A stretch of 38,903 nt of DNA from positions 1-38,903 of the forward strand of contig JAAEXZ010000040.1 in assembly GCA_017879645.1 (NCBI GenBank). The letters run 5' to 3'. The position numbers and the translations under genes were made by a program. Shown piece after piece: positions 1-9,080 of the stretch. A model generated the notes under the pieces. The model searched no databases and had not been told where the DNA came from. It worked only from the letters and a program-made list of their open reading frames with translations. Within the stretch, counting starts at the first letter, position 1. The number at the start of each line of letters is the position of its first letter. This DNA comes from Nitrosomonas sp. GTDB lineage: Bacteria > Pseudomonadota > Gammaproteobacteria > Burkholderiales > Nitrosomonadaceae.

Positions 1-1
1 C

Positions 2-3000
2 CTCGTTCAGGCCGCCTGGGCCTTGTTGTTGCAGCGCTATTGCGGCAAGGAAATCATTGTATTCGGCGCCACGGTGGCGGGGCGGCCGCTGAGTCTCGCG
101 CGCTCGGACGAGATGGTCGGTTTATTCATCAACACCATCCCGGTGCCGGTGCAACGCCGCAACCACCTGACCGTTGCGGAGTATCTGCACGCCCTGCAGG
201 AAACGAATGTGCGTTTGCGCGAATTCGAGCACACCGCATTGGCGAATATTCAGCGCTGGGCTGGTTATTCCGGCCAACCGCTGTTCGATAGCATCGTCGT
301 TTTTGAAAATTATCCAGTCGATGCCGCATTGCGTAATTCGGAAAGCGATGGTTTGCAATTCGGCGCCATGCACAGCAAGGGTATGACGGGCTATGCGATG
401 GATTTGCAAGTCGTAGCCGGCACCACGTTGGAAATCGAGTATGCCTATAGTTGCAATGATTTCAACGAAAGTTTTGTACAAAATTTGCGTTTGCACATGG
501 AATCATTGATGCGTGAAATGATGATCGATGCGCTTCGTCCCGTCGGGGAATTACCGTGGGTCAGCCAGCAAGAACATGCCAGGTTGCTGTCGCTGCGCAG
601 CACCGCCGATTTTTCACCGGAAACCAGAATTTATCAACCGGTGCATGGCCTGATCGAACACAATGCGACGGTTCGGCCTGATGCGATTGCCTTGCTGATG
701 GGTGAGCAGGAGATGTCGTATGCCGAACTGAATGCGCGGGCCAATGGTCTGGCACACAAACTGATGCAGTCGGGTGCTGTACCTGAAATCCGCATTGGCG
801 TTGCTCTGGAGCGGTCGCTCGATGTCATCGTGACCTTCCTGGCTATTTTAAAAACGGGAGCCGCTTATGTGCCGCTGGATATCGATTATCCGACCGAACG
901 GCTGCAATTCATGATCAAGGATAGTGGACTATCGCTATTGATCACACAGCAGGCGGTACTGGTCAGGCATGCCTTTGACAGTGACGTGCCGCAACTTGTG
1001 CTGGACGACATCGACTGGAATTTTGAACACACGAAAAATCCGGTAGTTGCCGTGCATCAACAGCAATTGGCGTACGTCATCTACACTTCCGGATCAACCG
1101 GTCTTCCCAAGGGCGTTGGCGTTACCCACGGCCCATTGTCAATGCACTGCCAGGCGACCGCAGGGATATACGAAATGCATCCTAATTCTTGCGAATTGCT
1201 GTTCATGTCGTTTTCCTTTGACGGTGCACACGAGCGCTGGTTGACTGCGTTGACAGTTGGTGCCGGGCTGGCGGTGCGCGATCAGGAATTATGGACGGCG
1301 GAGCAGACCTACGATGCCTTGCGGCACTACCGCATCACCAATGCTGCTTTTCCACCGGCATACCTGGGCCAGATTGCCGAATGGGCATCATCCCGCACCG
1401 ATCCGCCGCCGGTGGAACTGTATGTTTTCGGCGGCGAGGCGATGCCGAAGGCCTCGTATGACCTGATCCGCCAGACGTTACAGCCGGACAGACTGATCAA
1501 CGGTTATGGACCGACCGAAACCGTGGTGACGCCACTGATCTGGAAAACCGATGCCACCGGTAGCTTTGATTGCGCTTATGCACCCATTGGCCGTCCGGTC
1601 GGGAATCGCACAATCTATGTCCTGGATACCGCTATGCAGCCGGTACCGTTTGGTGTTGTGGGTGAGTTGTATATTGGCGGGTATGGGTTGGCCAGAGGTT
1701 ATCTGGGGCGAACAGGATTGACCGCGGAACGGTTTGTTGCCGATCCACTCGATCAGACCGGAGGACGCTTGTACCGTACTGGCGATCTGGTGCGCTGGCT
1801 AGATGACGGCAACATCGAGTATATCGGTCGTGCTGATGATCAAGTGAAAATACGTGGATTTAGGATCGAACTGGGTGAAATCGAGGCGCGCATCCGTGAA
1901 ATGGATGGCGTGGTCGGCGTGGCTGTGGTGGTACATAACGGTGCAAGTGGTGCACAGTTGGTTGCTTATATCGTGCTTGCCAGTGAGTCAACACAACAGC
2001 CGCCGCTGATACAGTTGAAACAGTCGTTGATACAGCGGCTGCCGGAATATATGGTGCCATCGCATTTTATCGCAGTGACCGAATTACCCCGATTGCCGAG
2101 CGGAAAGCTGGATCGCAAGCGATTGCCGGAGCCTGGTGCTACTGGTGACGAATACCGCGCACCATCCACGCCGCAAGCACAGGCGCTGGCGGAAATTTGG
2201 CAGGAAGTGCTGGGTGTGGAGCGAGTTGGTGAAACAGATAATTTCTTCGCCCTAGGAGGTGATTCGCTATCCAGCCTCAAGGTCATTGCCCGTATCCGCA
2301 ATCTGAGTCATCTCAATATCAATATCAAGTTACGCGACCTGATACAGAAGCCGACTATTGCAAGTCTGTTGGGATTGGCTACCCAGGCTACAAACGGTTT
2401 GCTGCTGTTGAACCAACCGGTTGAGCACGGCGACAAACGGCCCTTGTTCTGCATCCATGCCGGGTTGGGTACGGTGTTCGACTATCAGCCGCTGGCACGG
2501 CATTTGCAAGGAATTCGCACAGTGTACGGTTTGCCTTGCCGCATGCTCGCCGATCCGGCGCACCGAGATACTTCGCTACGTCAAATGGCCGAGGACTATT
2601 GCCGGATGATCCGTAGTGTTCAGCCGGAAGGACCGGTGCATCTCGCCGGCTGGTCGTTGGGAGGAACCTTGGCAGCATTGATGGCGGAAATATTTGAAGT
2701 CAAGGAAAAGTCCGTGGCTTTTCTGGGGCTGATCGATCCGTATGTTCCTGATGTGGAATCGCCGCAAGCGGATGACTGGCGGCAGGATCTGGCGGATTTT
2801 GTGGCTGTTATCGTTCCCGGTGCAACTCTCGATGGCGTATTGCCGGCTGTGTCATCCTATTCACCGGAGGCGCAGGAAACCGTGCAAGCGATAACCGCAA
2901 TACTTGAGACTCTTTTTGCAAGCCCGGCAGGTGCATGTAAAGCTCCCGGCTATGCCGCTATGGGAGCGGATGAATTGGCGCAAATCTTTTTAGTGGCGCG

Positions 3001-3271
3001 ACGATTGAAAATATTATCGATGCAAACTGGAAAGCTGGAGACGCTGAGTGCAAATTCCGTGTGCTGGTGGGCGTCGGATCGCGAACCCAGTCATCGTGCG
3101 GCACTTGCACAGCAGATTACCCCTGCTAAGATTCATTCGATTGAAATCGAGGCCGGTCATTTCGAGATCATCCGCGCTGATTTATTGTTGCAGGGTGTTG
3201 GCGATATCTTGATGCAAATCAGGTGTGATTCGAATGAATCCGGAGCCGCTTCTATTATGCCTATTGTTTGA
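2..3271 (+). CDS. Non-ribosomal peptide synthetase, terminal module (5' partial): C(end)-A-PCP-TE
   Basis: This is the last module of a siderophore assembly line; the reading frame is open from base 2, so the start lies outside the window. Numbering from the TTG at 23, residues 1-170 are the end of a condensation domain (C5-like GLFINTIP). About 205-700 is an adenylation domain with YTSGSTGLPKG, NGYGPTE, YRTGDLV, the KIRGFRIELGEIE stretch and PSGKLDRK. About 720-790 is a carrier domain whose LGGDS serine takes phosphopantetheine. About 800-1070 is a type I thioesterase (GWSLGG nucleophile elbow, late AGHFE His) that releases the product. Aligning by eye to GrsA and EntF, I read the specificity residues as D-G-E-A-V-G-G-V-T plus K. 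This resembles hydroxyornithine-type codes as I remember them and fits the PvdA-like gene at 7726. It converges with the PepSY gene. The domain calls are firm; the substrate is tentative. Confidence 0.95.
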   Translation, partial: LVQAAWALLLQRYCGKEIIVFGATVAGRPLSLARSDEMVGLFINTIPVPVQRRNHLTVAEYLHALQETNVRLREFEHTALANIQRWAGYSGQPLFDSIVVFENYPVDAALRNSESDGLQFGAMHSKGMTGYAMDLQVVAGTTLEIEYAYSCNDFNESFVQNLRLHMESLMREMMIDALRPVGELPWVSQQEHARLLSLRSTADFSPETRIYQPVHGLIEHNATVRPDAIALLMGEQEMSYAELNARANGLAHKLMQSGAVPEIRIGVALERSLDVIVTFLAILKTGAAYVPLDIDYPTERLQFMIKDSGLSLLITQQAVLVRHAFDSDVPQLVLDDIDWNFEHTKNPVVAVHQQQLAYVIYTSGSTGLPKGVGVTHGPLSMHCQATAGIYEMHPNSCELLFMSFSFDGAHERWLTALTVGAGLAVRDQELWTAEQTYDALRHYRITNAAFPPAYLGQIAEWASSRTDPPPVELYVFGGEAMPKASYDLIRQTLQPDRLINGYGPTETVVTPLIWKTDATGSFDCAYAPIGRPVGNRTIYVLDTAMQPVPFGVVGELYIGGYGLARGYLGRTGLTAERFVADPLDQTGGRLYRTGDLVRWLDDGNIEYIGRADDQVKIRGFRIELGEIEARIREMDGVVGVAVVVHNGASGAQLVAYIVLASESTQQPPLIQLKQSLIQRLPEYMVPSHFIAVTELPRLPSGKLDRKRLPEPGATGDEYRAPSTPQAQALAEIWQEVLGVERVGETDNFFALGGDSLSSLKVIARIRNLSHLNINIKLRDLIQKPTIASLLGLATQATNGLLLLNQPVEHGDKRPLFCIHAGLGTVFDYQPLARHLQGIRTVYGLPCRMLADPAHRDTSLRQMAEDYCRMIRSVQPEGPVHLAGWSLGGTLAALMAEIFEVKEKSVAFLGLIDPYVPDVESPQADDWRQDLADFVAVIVPGATLDGVLPAVSSYSPEAQETVQAITAILETLFASPAGACKAPGYAAMGADELAQIFLVARRLKILSMQTGKLETLSANSVCWWASDREPSHRAALAQQITPAKIHSIEIEAGHFEIIRADLLLQGVGDILMQIRCDSNESGAASIMPIV

Positions 3272-3389
3272 ATGCAACCGAGATCAATATTGGGTATCAA
3301 TCGATTCCACAATAAAAAATGAATCTTCTGATTGCGATGCCTGCAGAAAGAGGAGGGGTATGTTAGATGGCTAGGTTAGAAGGCTGGGG

Positions 3390-4667
3390 TTATTTTTTTG
3401 TTGAATGATCATGATGAAGAGCTGGCATTCGTGCTTTGCGTTTGCGGTACCAGATAATCACGCCGGTAACCGATAGGGTTGCAACCAGTAAACCCAGTAC
3501 CGAAACCATGATGCGCCCCGGTAATCCCAGGATGCGGCCGGAGTGCAGGGGAAATTGCGCGTCCAGAAAAATATCCCCGGCGCTGCCGCTACCGGGAATC
3601 TTATCACCTAGAAAGTGGCCGTCTTGACCATCGAAATATAACCAGGGATTGCCGAGTCCGCGATCCGCATGATCTTTGCCTAGCTCGTGAAACGTCACAC
3701 CGTAAATGCTATATTCCGGGTCATAAAACATCCCGCCCAGCGGTATATTCCAGCCTAACCGGCGTGCTTCAGCCTGTGCTAGTTTGACGATTTCACGCCG
3801 GTTGATACCGGGTTCGATCGGTTCGTCATGCGGATTGGGGGATCGCACTGCAAAAGGATCGGGGCTGAGCGTGGAAAATACCGAAACGATGGGACGCGTC
3901 ACTTCTTGATTCAGATTCATCGATACGGCCGTGACAGCCAAGATCAGCAACAGACCCCATAACCAGACGCCGCCGGAGCGGTGCAAATCGAAATTCAGTT
4001 TGTATCCGCCCTGACGCCAGCGGAAAGTAAACGATTTGCGCCATGCTTGCCAGTTGGGAAAAGACAGCAGTAACGCCACAAAACAATCGATGGTCCAGAC
4101 AATGGCCAGTATACCCATGAACAGGATACCGAATTCGATATCGAAGAAATCCGGAAGGTGCATGCTGTAATGCAGCTTGTACAGAAATGGCACGAAATTT
4201 TCTCGTGTCAGTGCAATGTCCCCCCACATACGCGATCCCCGGATTTCCGCGGTCACTGGATCAAGCGCGATTTGATTTACCCCGATATCGATTGCTTTTC
4301 CAGTTCGCGGATCAGGGCGGCCGATAACAGCCAATCCGAGATTTTGATCCGATTCGATGGCAAGCGGCAGCCAGGTGATCAAGATACGAGAGTCGGTTTT
4401 TTCCAGATGATCGGCCAGTACGAGCGGAGGCAACGTTTCACCTGGGCTTTGCCGCTCGAACAGCTGTGGATTCAACCATTCATCCAGCTCGTGATCCCAT
4501 GAAATGATGGTACCGGTAAATCCGGCAATAAACAGAAAAACTGCAAGCGAAAGACCTGCCCAGCGATGGAGTAAAGTCAGAATTTGGCGCGTTATTCTTG
4601 TTTTTGTAATGCTCTTTACGGATTGTTGAGGATGATCAAATACTTCGGTTGCAAGAGGTTTTTTCAT
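3390..4667 (-). CDS. PepSY-domain inner membrane protein, probable ferri-siderophore reductase (FpvG/FoxB/PiuB-like)
   Basis: This PepSY-associated membrane protein is about 425 residues long. A first hydrophobic helix follows the LHRWAG motif (WAGLSLAVFLFIAGFTG). A large periplasmic-looking loop comes next, then helices around FGILFMGILAIVWTIDCF and GVWLWGLLLILAVTAV, and a final helix before the RKRKAR tail. Family members in siderophore clusters such as FoxB and FpvG are linked to reductive iron release from ferri-siderophores. The ATG at 4667 lies four bases after the stop of the upstream ABC transporter gene. The frame stays open to a TTG at 4748, which would overlap the transporter by 77 bases, so I prefer 4667, although no good ribosome binding site is visible. 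It is probably co-transcribed with the ABC transporter from the Fur-box region. Reductase activity is inferred from family and context. Confidence 0.88.
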   Translation of the reverse strand: MKKPLATEVFDHPQQSVKSITKTRITRQILTLLHRWAGLSLAVFLFIAGFTGTIISWDHELDEWLNPQLFERQSPGETLPPLVLADHLEKTDSRILITWLPLAIESDQNLGLAVIGRPDPRTGKAIDIGVNQIALDPVTAEIRGSRMWGDIALTRENFVPFLYKLHYSMHLPDFFDIEFGILFMGILAIVWTIDCFVALLLSFPNWQAWRKSFTFRWRQGGYKLNFDLHRSGGVWLWGLLLILAVTAVSMNLNQEVTRPIVSVFSTLSPDPFAVRSPNPHDEPIEPGINRREIVKLAQAEARRLGWNIPLGGMFYDPEYSIYGVTFHELGKDHADRGLGNPWLYFDGQDGHFLGDKIPGSGSAGDIFLDAQFPLHSGRILGLPGRIMVSVLGLLVATLSVTGVIIWYRKRKARMPALHHDHSTKK

Positions 4668-4671
4668 AATG

Positions 4672-6342
4672 TCAGGTGATGCTGTCGAGAGCAAACGACG
4701 GGGTTGGGGCGGGTTTGGATTGATTGCAACGGTCATGGCTTTGATCAATTGTCAAGCGGCCATTTTCCATGCGCAGCAAGCGATCGGCCAAATGAAAGTA
4801 GCGATCATCGTGCGAAATCACCAGTACGGTTTTACCCATTGCGCGTAATTCCGGCAGCAGCTCATGGTAAAAAATATCTTTGAACAAGGGATCCTGATCG
4901 GCAGCCCATTCGTCAAATACCAGAAACGGGCGCTTCTCGAGATAAGCTATCACCAGGGCCAGCCGTTTGCGTTGACCTTGCGATAACGATAGCGTGGTAA
5001 AAGCGCCGTGCCGTACCTTGACCTTATTTTGCAGGTGCAGTTTGGCAAGCAGTTGGTTTCCGTTGTGATCCAGTTCTGTGTTTAATCCGGTTTCCAGAAT
5101 CCGATCAAAGAGGTGAAAGTCGGAAAAAATGGCGGTGAAACATTGACGGTAATAATCACGATTGAGATCGGTAATCGGAGCCTGATTCAGCGTAATCGTA
5201 CCTGCCTCGGGTGGATACAAACCGACGAGTAGCTTTGCCAGAGTGGTTTTGCCGCTGCCGTTGCCACCCACCAGGAAAGTGATTTCACCGGGATGAAACG
5301 ATAAATCGATCGGACCGAGCGTGAACATTTCATCCTTTTGTTCATGATAGTAGCGGTGCAATACCCCTTTGAGCACAATCGATTGCAACGGCGGCACCGT
5401 TCTTCCGGTTACCGGTTGTTCCGTGGAAGCCATGGCTTGCGTAATTTCCTCGATCCTGTCCGCGGAAACCTGTGCCAGGTTGGCGCGGGGAATATTCAAT
5501 AGCAATGCTTCCAATGGTCCTACCATGTAAACGAAAATCAGCGCGTAGCCGGTCATGATCAAGGTGCGGTCAGGTACATCACCGACCAGAACGAACAGTA
5601 CCAGGCCGATAAAGGCATAGATCAGAAAATTACCCCAGCCCGCGGATGCGACAAAAACCGACATGCCGAAGGTGCGCTCCTTGCGTACTTTTTCGATCGA
5701 GCGCCGCAATACATCGTCAAAAAAGACAACCCGTTTGTCGTGATTAAGGCGCAATTCCTTGGCGCCATCCGTCAAGGAACGGAAGTGGCCAAACAATTGA
5801 TCCTGTTCCTGTGCGGCTGCATCAAGGTGCCGGATTGCGCGCAAATGGGCAAGATGATAACCGACGCAACCCAAGCCGATAATGAGAACCGCCAGCAAGA
5901 ACACTTGCCAGGACAGGAAGGCCATATAAGCCAGACAACCGATCACGACTACTGCATTGGTCAGGATGACCGGAAAGCTGACAAAAAATTCGGCAACCCG
6001 GCTGCAGTGATCGGATAGGGCGGACTGCACCCGGGCTGCACCCAAAACTTCCAATTGCCGGTAATCCGCGGTAATTACCCGTTTTGCTATAAAGCTACGC
6101 AACTCAGCATGCGCCTGTTGACCGAGCCTTTCGAACAAAACGGCTGCGATGACATAAGTGAACATTACGCCGAGTGCGGTAATGGCAAAAAGCCATGCCA
6201 TTTGCTCATGCTCGGTATTTTCCGAGGTCAACGCAGAATTAATCTGCGCCAATAACATTACACTGCCGACGCCGTGCAGGATGCTGGAAAGTGATGCGCC
6301 CAGCAACAAGGGTTTTGACTGTTTTACAAGAAATTTCAGCAT
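4672..6342 (-). CDS. Cyclic peptide/siderophore-type ABC exporter (fused TM-ATPase), PvdE-like
   Basis: This 556-residue half transporter has an N-terminal membrane domain of about six helices (residues 1-300) and a C-terminal ATPase. The Walker A is VGGNGSGKTT, the signature is LSLSQGQRKRLAL, and Walker B runs into VFDEWAADQDP. The QGQRKR signature with FDEWAADQDP is characteristic of the cyclic-peptide transporter family that includes PvdE, rather than of lipid A or bacteriocin exporters. In Pseudomonas, PvdE moves the acylated pyoverdine precursor across the inner membrane; the same step fits here. A ribosome binding site (AGGTGGAG) lies just before the ATG at 6342. It heads a leftward two-gene unit with the PepSY gene, and the Fur-box-like site at 6380-6398 sits about 40 bases upstream of the start. 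Family is confident; the transported substrate is inferred. Confidence 0.93.
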   Translation of the reverse strand: MLKFLVKQSKPLLLGASLSSILHGVGSVMLLAQINSALTSENTEHEQMAWLFAITALGVMFTYVIAAVLFERLGQQAHAELRSFIAKRVITADYRQLEVLGAARVQSALSDHCSRVAEFFVSFPVILTNAVVVIGCLAYMAFLSWQVFLLAVLIIGLGCVGYHLAHLRAIRHLDAAAQEQDQLFGHFRSLTDGAKELRLNHDKRVVFFDDVLRRSIEKVRKERTFGMSVFVASAGWGNFLIYAFIGLVLFVLVGDVPDRTLIMTGYALIFVYMVGPLEALLLNIPRANLAQVSADRIEEITQAMASTEQPVTGRTVPPLQSIVLKGVLHRYYHEQKDEMFTLGPIDLSFHPGEITFLVGGNGSGKTTLAKLLVGLYPPEAGTITLNQAPITDLNRDYYRQCFTAIFSDFHLFDRILETGLNTELDHNGNQLLAKLHLQNKVKVRHGAFTTLSLSQGQRKRLALVIAYLEKRPFLVFDEWAADQDPLFKDIFYHELLPELRAMGKTVLVISHDDRYFHLADRLLRMENGRLTIDQSHDRCNQSKPAPTPSFALDSIT

Positions 6343-6379
6343 GCTCCACCTGATTCATTTCGATACAACTTTTGAGACG

Positions 6380-6398
6380 AATGACAATAAGAATTATT
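6380..6398. promoter_or_regulatory. Fur-box-like site upstream of the leftward ABC/PepSY unit
   Basis: The 19 bases AATGACAATAAGAATTATT match the GATAATGATAATCATTATC consensus at 12 positions by eye. The site lies in the divergent promoter, close to the ABC transporter start. Iron-responsive repression by Fur is the expected role in a siderophore locus; binding is not shown. Confidence 0.6.
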
Positions 6399-6541
6399 TA
6401 CAGAATTATGCCAGGCTGTGTCGCAATAATATGAATCGAAGAAATCATTTCAACTATTTTTCGGAGAATAAAGACCTTAATAATTATTGTCTTGATCTTA
6501 ATAAATTAGGTTACACCTTATAAAGGGCAACAAGTTTTGTA

Positions 6542-6560
6542 GATAAAAATAATTCTCATT
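6542..6560. promoter_or_regulatory. Fur-box-like site upstream of the rightward acetyltransferase/pvdA run
   Basis: The 19 bases GATAAAAATAATTCTCATT match the Fur consensus at 13 positions by eye. The site is about 55 bases before the acetyltransferase start. Read on the reverse strand it shares an extended GACGAATGA core with the site at 6380-6398, so the two boxes face each other, one for each divergent unit. Confidence 0.65.
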
Positions 6561-6614
6561 CGTCTTAAATGCTAAGAAGGTATTACTGTGAAAATAAAAT
6601 TGCATTGGAGATAA

Positions 6615-7715
6615 ATGAAATCAAATCTGCTCAGTGATTCATTCGCGATTTTGATCGACGAACAAATAGTTGATCAAGTAAATCTGCTGTCATACCCCGA
6701 TCAGGTTTGCTGTGCCATCAAGCTTGATGGTCAAAGGCTATACGCTGGGTGTCGTGACAATGAGCAACCAGCGATTTGGTCTCTGCGGAATACCGATGGA
6801 CAGCTGGAATTGGGGTTAATCGATGCAATCGGCAAACAACCGTCCACAACGGAACTGTTGGCGGTTATCGAGGCCGCGCTGACTTACTATCCAACGCAAA
6901 AGAAAGTGGCATTGACCGTTGCGCAATCACAGTTTCCCGAGTTGTTTGCGACAGGAGTGCTGACTGTCGACGGCAACCGGGTGACAGCCTATGCTGAAAC
7001 ATTCTGGCAACAGTCCAGGCTATGGCATCAAGGCGGTGGCATACCTTGTCCCATTCGCTATGGATTCAGTCAAGGACGGCGTCATCCGCTGCGCTCGCCC
7101 AAACCTTCCGGTCTGGTCTACCGGCGCTATATTCCATGGCTCGGGCGCACGCTGAATTTGCGTCGACCGGCAATCGATACCGACTTGCAACGCTTTAATT
7201 GTTGGATGAATGATCCCATGGTCGCTGCTTTTTGGCAGGAAACCGGGGACATGCAAAAACATCGGCATTATCTCGAAGCAATCGATGTGGATCCTCACAT
7301 GCTGAATCTGATTGCGTGTCTGGATGATGAGCCTTTCGGCTACTTCGAAGTGTATTGGGCCAAAGAGGACCGCATCGCACCGTTTTACGATGCGCATGAC
7401 TTTGATCGCGGCTGGCATGTCTTAATTGGCGAGCCGCAAATGCGCGGCAAGCCTTTCGTGACGGCCTGGTTGCCGTCGATCTCGCATTATTTGTTCCTGG
7501 ATGATTGCCGGACGCAGCGCATAGTCATCGAGCCTCGCGTCGATAATCACAAGATGATGCGAAATCTCGCCCATGGCGGCTACGCCAATCTCAAGGAATT
7601 CGATTTTCCACACAAACGCGCTGCACTGCATATGTTGCTGCGTGAGCATTTCTTTTCCGAACAACTGTGGTTGCCACGCAGTTCCATCGCCACACATTCC
7701 TTATCGCTATCCTGA
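6615..7715 (+). CDS. Siderophore acyltransferase, AlcB/IucB/MbtK-type GNAT (probable N-hydroxyornithine acetyltransferase)
   Basis: This 366-residue protein has a variable N-terminal half. Its C-terminal GNAT domain is of the kind that acylates N-hydroxylated lysine or ornithine side chains to hydroxamates, as IucB, AlcB and MbtK do. Visible family features are the RRYIPWLGRTLNLRRP entry, the NDPMVAAFWQETG segment, EPFGYFEVYWAKEDRIAPFY, the RGWHVLIGEPQMRGK acyl-CoA-binding stretch and the late RIVIEPRVDN segment. GGAG precedes the ATG by a few bases. The stop is 10 bases before the hydroxylase ATG, so the two are coupled. Together they would make N5-acetyl-N5-hydroxyornithine, an iron ligand. 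The acyl group (acetyl or other) cannot be read from sequence. Confidence 0.9.
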   Translation: MKSNLLSDSFAILIDEQIVDQVNLLSYPDQVCCAIKLDGQRLYAGCRDNEQPAIWSLRNTDGQLELGLIDAIGKQPSTTELLAVIEAALTYYPTQKKVALTVAQSQFPELFATGVLTVDGNRVTAYAETFWQQSRLWHQGGGIPCPIRYGFSQGRRHPLRSPKPSGLVYRRYIPWLGRTLNLRRPAIDTDLQRFNCWMNDPMVAAFWQETGDMQKHRHYLEAIDVDPHMLNLIACLDDEPFGYFEVYWAKEDRIAPFYDAHDFDRGWHVLIGEPQMRGKPFVTAWLPSISHYLFLDDCRTQRIVIEPRVDNHKMMRNLAHGGYANLKEFDFPHKRAALHMLLREHFFSEQLWLPRSSIATHSLSLS

Positions 7716-7725
7716 GGATTACAAC

Positions 7726-9027
7726 ATGCAAATTTATGATTTGATTGGTATTGGTTTTGGTCCATCGAATATCGCCCTGGCCATTACACTGGAAGAAAAA
7801 AAGCAGACCAGTTATCACATCGACTCCTTTTTTATTGAAAAACAGCCGGGGTTCGCGTGGCATGCCAATATGATGCTGGACAATGCTCACATGCAGGTTT
7901 CATTTCTCAAGGATCTGGCCACGCTGCGTAATCCGGCCAGTTATTTCACATTTATCAATTATCTGCATCAAAAAGACCGGCTGCAGGATTTTATCAATTT
8001 GAAGACTTTTTTTCCCAGCCGGCACGAGTTTAATGACTACTTGGCATGGGCTGCTTCGCATTTCGATGATAGATGCGCTTATGGAGAAGAAGTGATCGAG
8101 ATCTTGCCGGAAAAAATCGGCAACGAAGTCGCGTATTTGCGCGTAAGGTCCCGCGACCGGCACAACACGCTGCATGAGCGGTTAGCGCGCAGTCTGGCGG
8201 TAGGTATCGGTGGTAAACCGAGAATTCCGGAGAGTTTTCAGGCATTGAAGGACGATAACCGGATTTTTCATTCCAATAATTATTTGAGAAGAATCAAGGA
8301 ATTCTCAAATGCCAAAAGAATTGCTGTCGTAGGGGGTGGGCAGAGCGCTGCGGAGATCTTCATGGATCTGCACAGCCGCTTCGATAATACAAAAATTGAT
8401 TTGATCATGCGCGCCCGCTCGATCAAGCCTTCCGATGACAGTCCCTTTGTCAATGAAATCTTCAATGCCGATTTCACCGATTTTGTTTTCAATAGCTCGG
8501 AACAGGAACGCAGCAGGCTTCTCGGAGAATTCTGGCACACCAATTATGCCGCACCGGACCTGGTGCTGATCGAGCAGATATTCAATGTGCTTTACCAGCA
8601 AAAAGTAGTGGGCACGAAGCGGCACCGGTTTTTACGCAGACACGAAGTGAGGCGAGCTGACTCATTACCGCAGGGGATTCAGTTCACATTGCACAATTTG
8701 AACGATGATTGCGACTTTTCTGAAACCTATGATGCCGTCGTACTCGCAACCGGATATCACCGGGATCATTTTCAAGCATTGTTGTCACCGCTCATGCCGT
8801 TTTTCAAGACTTTATCGGTGGACCGCAATTACCAGCTGAGTGCCACTCCGCAATTCAAACCGGCCATTTTTTTACAAGGAGCCTGCGAATCCAGTCATGG
8901 ATTGAGCGACACCTTATTGTCGGTTACTGCGATTCGTGCCAGTGAAATTACTCAAGCCCTGGTGAATTCTCTGGATCAGATCAAGCCTCCGGTAACAACA
9001 CGAGCCGTCTCATCATTAACTGCCTGA
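7726..9027 (+). CDS. pvdA: L-ornithine N5-monooxygenase (PvdA-like)
   Basis: This FAD- and NADPH-dependent hydroxylase of 433 residues would convert ornithine to N5-hydroxyornithine for hydroxamate synthesis. The FAD motif is GIGFGPSNIALAI near the N terminus. The NADPH motif is VVGGGQSAAE at about residue 205. The C-terminal family motif is LATGYHRD at about 345, followed by SHGLSDTLLS. Segments such as SFLKDLATLRNP, DDSPFVNEIF and FWHTNYA match Pseudomonas PvdA as I recall it better than lysine-specific IucD. The frame is open back to 7573, but the ATG at 7726 has a GAGG site at the right distance and begins the conserved N terminus. It lies directly behind the acetyltransferase gene. Ornithine over lysine is inferred from similarity and the adjacent NRPS. 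Confidence 0.93.
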   Translation: MQIYDLIGIGFGPSNIALAITLEEKKQTSYHIDSFFIEKQPGFAWHANMMLDNAHMQVSFLKDLATLRNPASYFTFINYLHQKDRLQDFINLKTFFPSRHEFNDYLAWAASHFDDRCAYGEEVIEILPEKIGNEVAYLRVRSRDRHNTLHERLARSLAVGIGGKPRIPESFQALKDDNRIFHSNNYLRRIKEFSNAKRIAVVGGGQSAAEIFMDLHSRFDNTKIDLIMRARSIKPSDDSPFVNEIFNADFTDFVFNSSEQERSRLLGEFWHTNYAAPDLVLIEQIFNVLYQQKVVGTKRHRFLRRHEVRRADSLPQGIQFTLHNLNDDCDFSETYDAVVLATGYHRDHFQALLSPLMPFFKTLSVDRNYQLSATPQFKPAIFLQGACESSHGLSDTLLSVTAIRASEITQALVNSLDQIKPPVTTRAVSSLTA

Positions 9028-9080
9028 GCAGTGATGTATGAGTCGATCACTTTTTTCATCGCTTTTTTATATTCCTAGTC

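Noticed and set aside
4668..4748. TTG start for the PepSY gene at 4748
   Set aside because: It would overlap the ABC transporter by 77 bases; the ATG at 4667 just after the transporter stop is more economical.
7573..7725. Longer start for the ornithine hydroxylase
   Set aside because: The upstream extension overlaps the acetyltransferase gene in another frame; the ATG at 7726 has its own GAGG site and starts the conserved FAD motif region.
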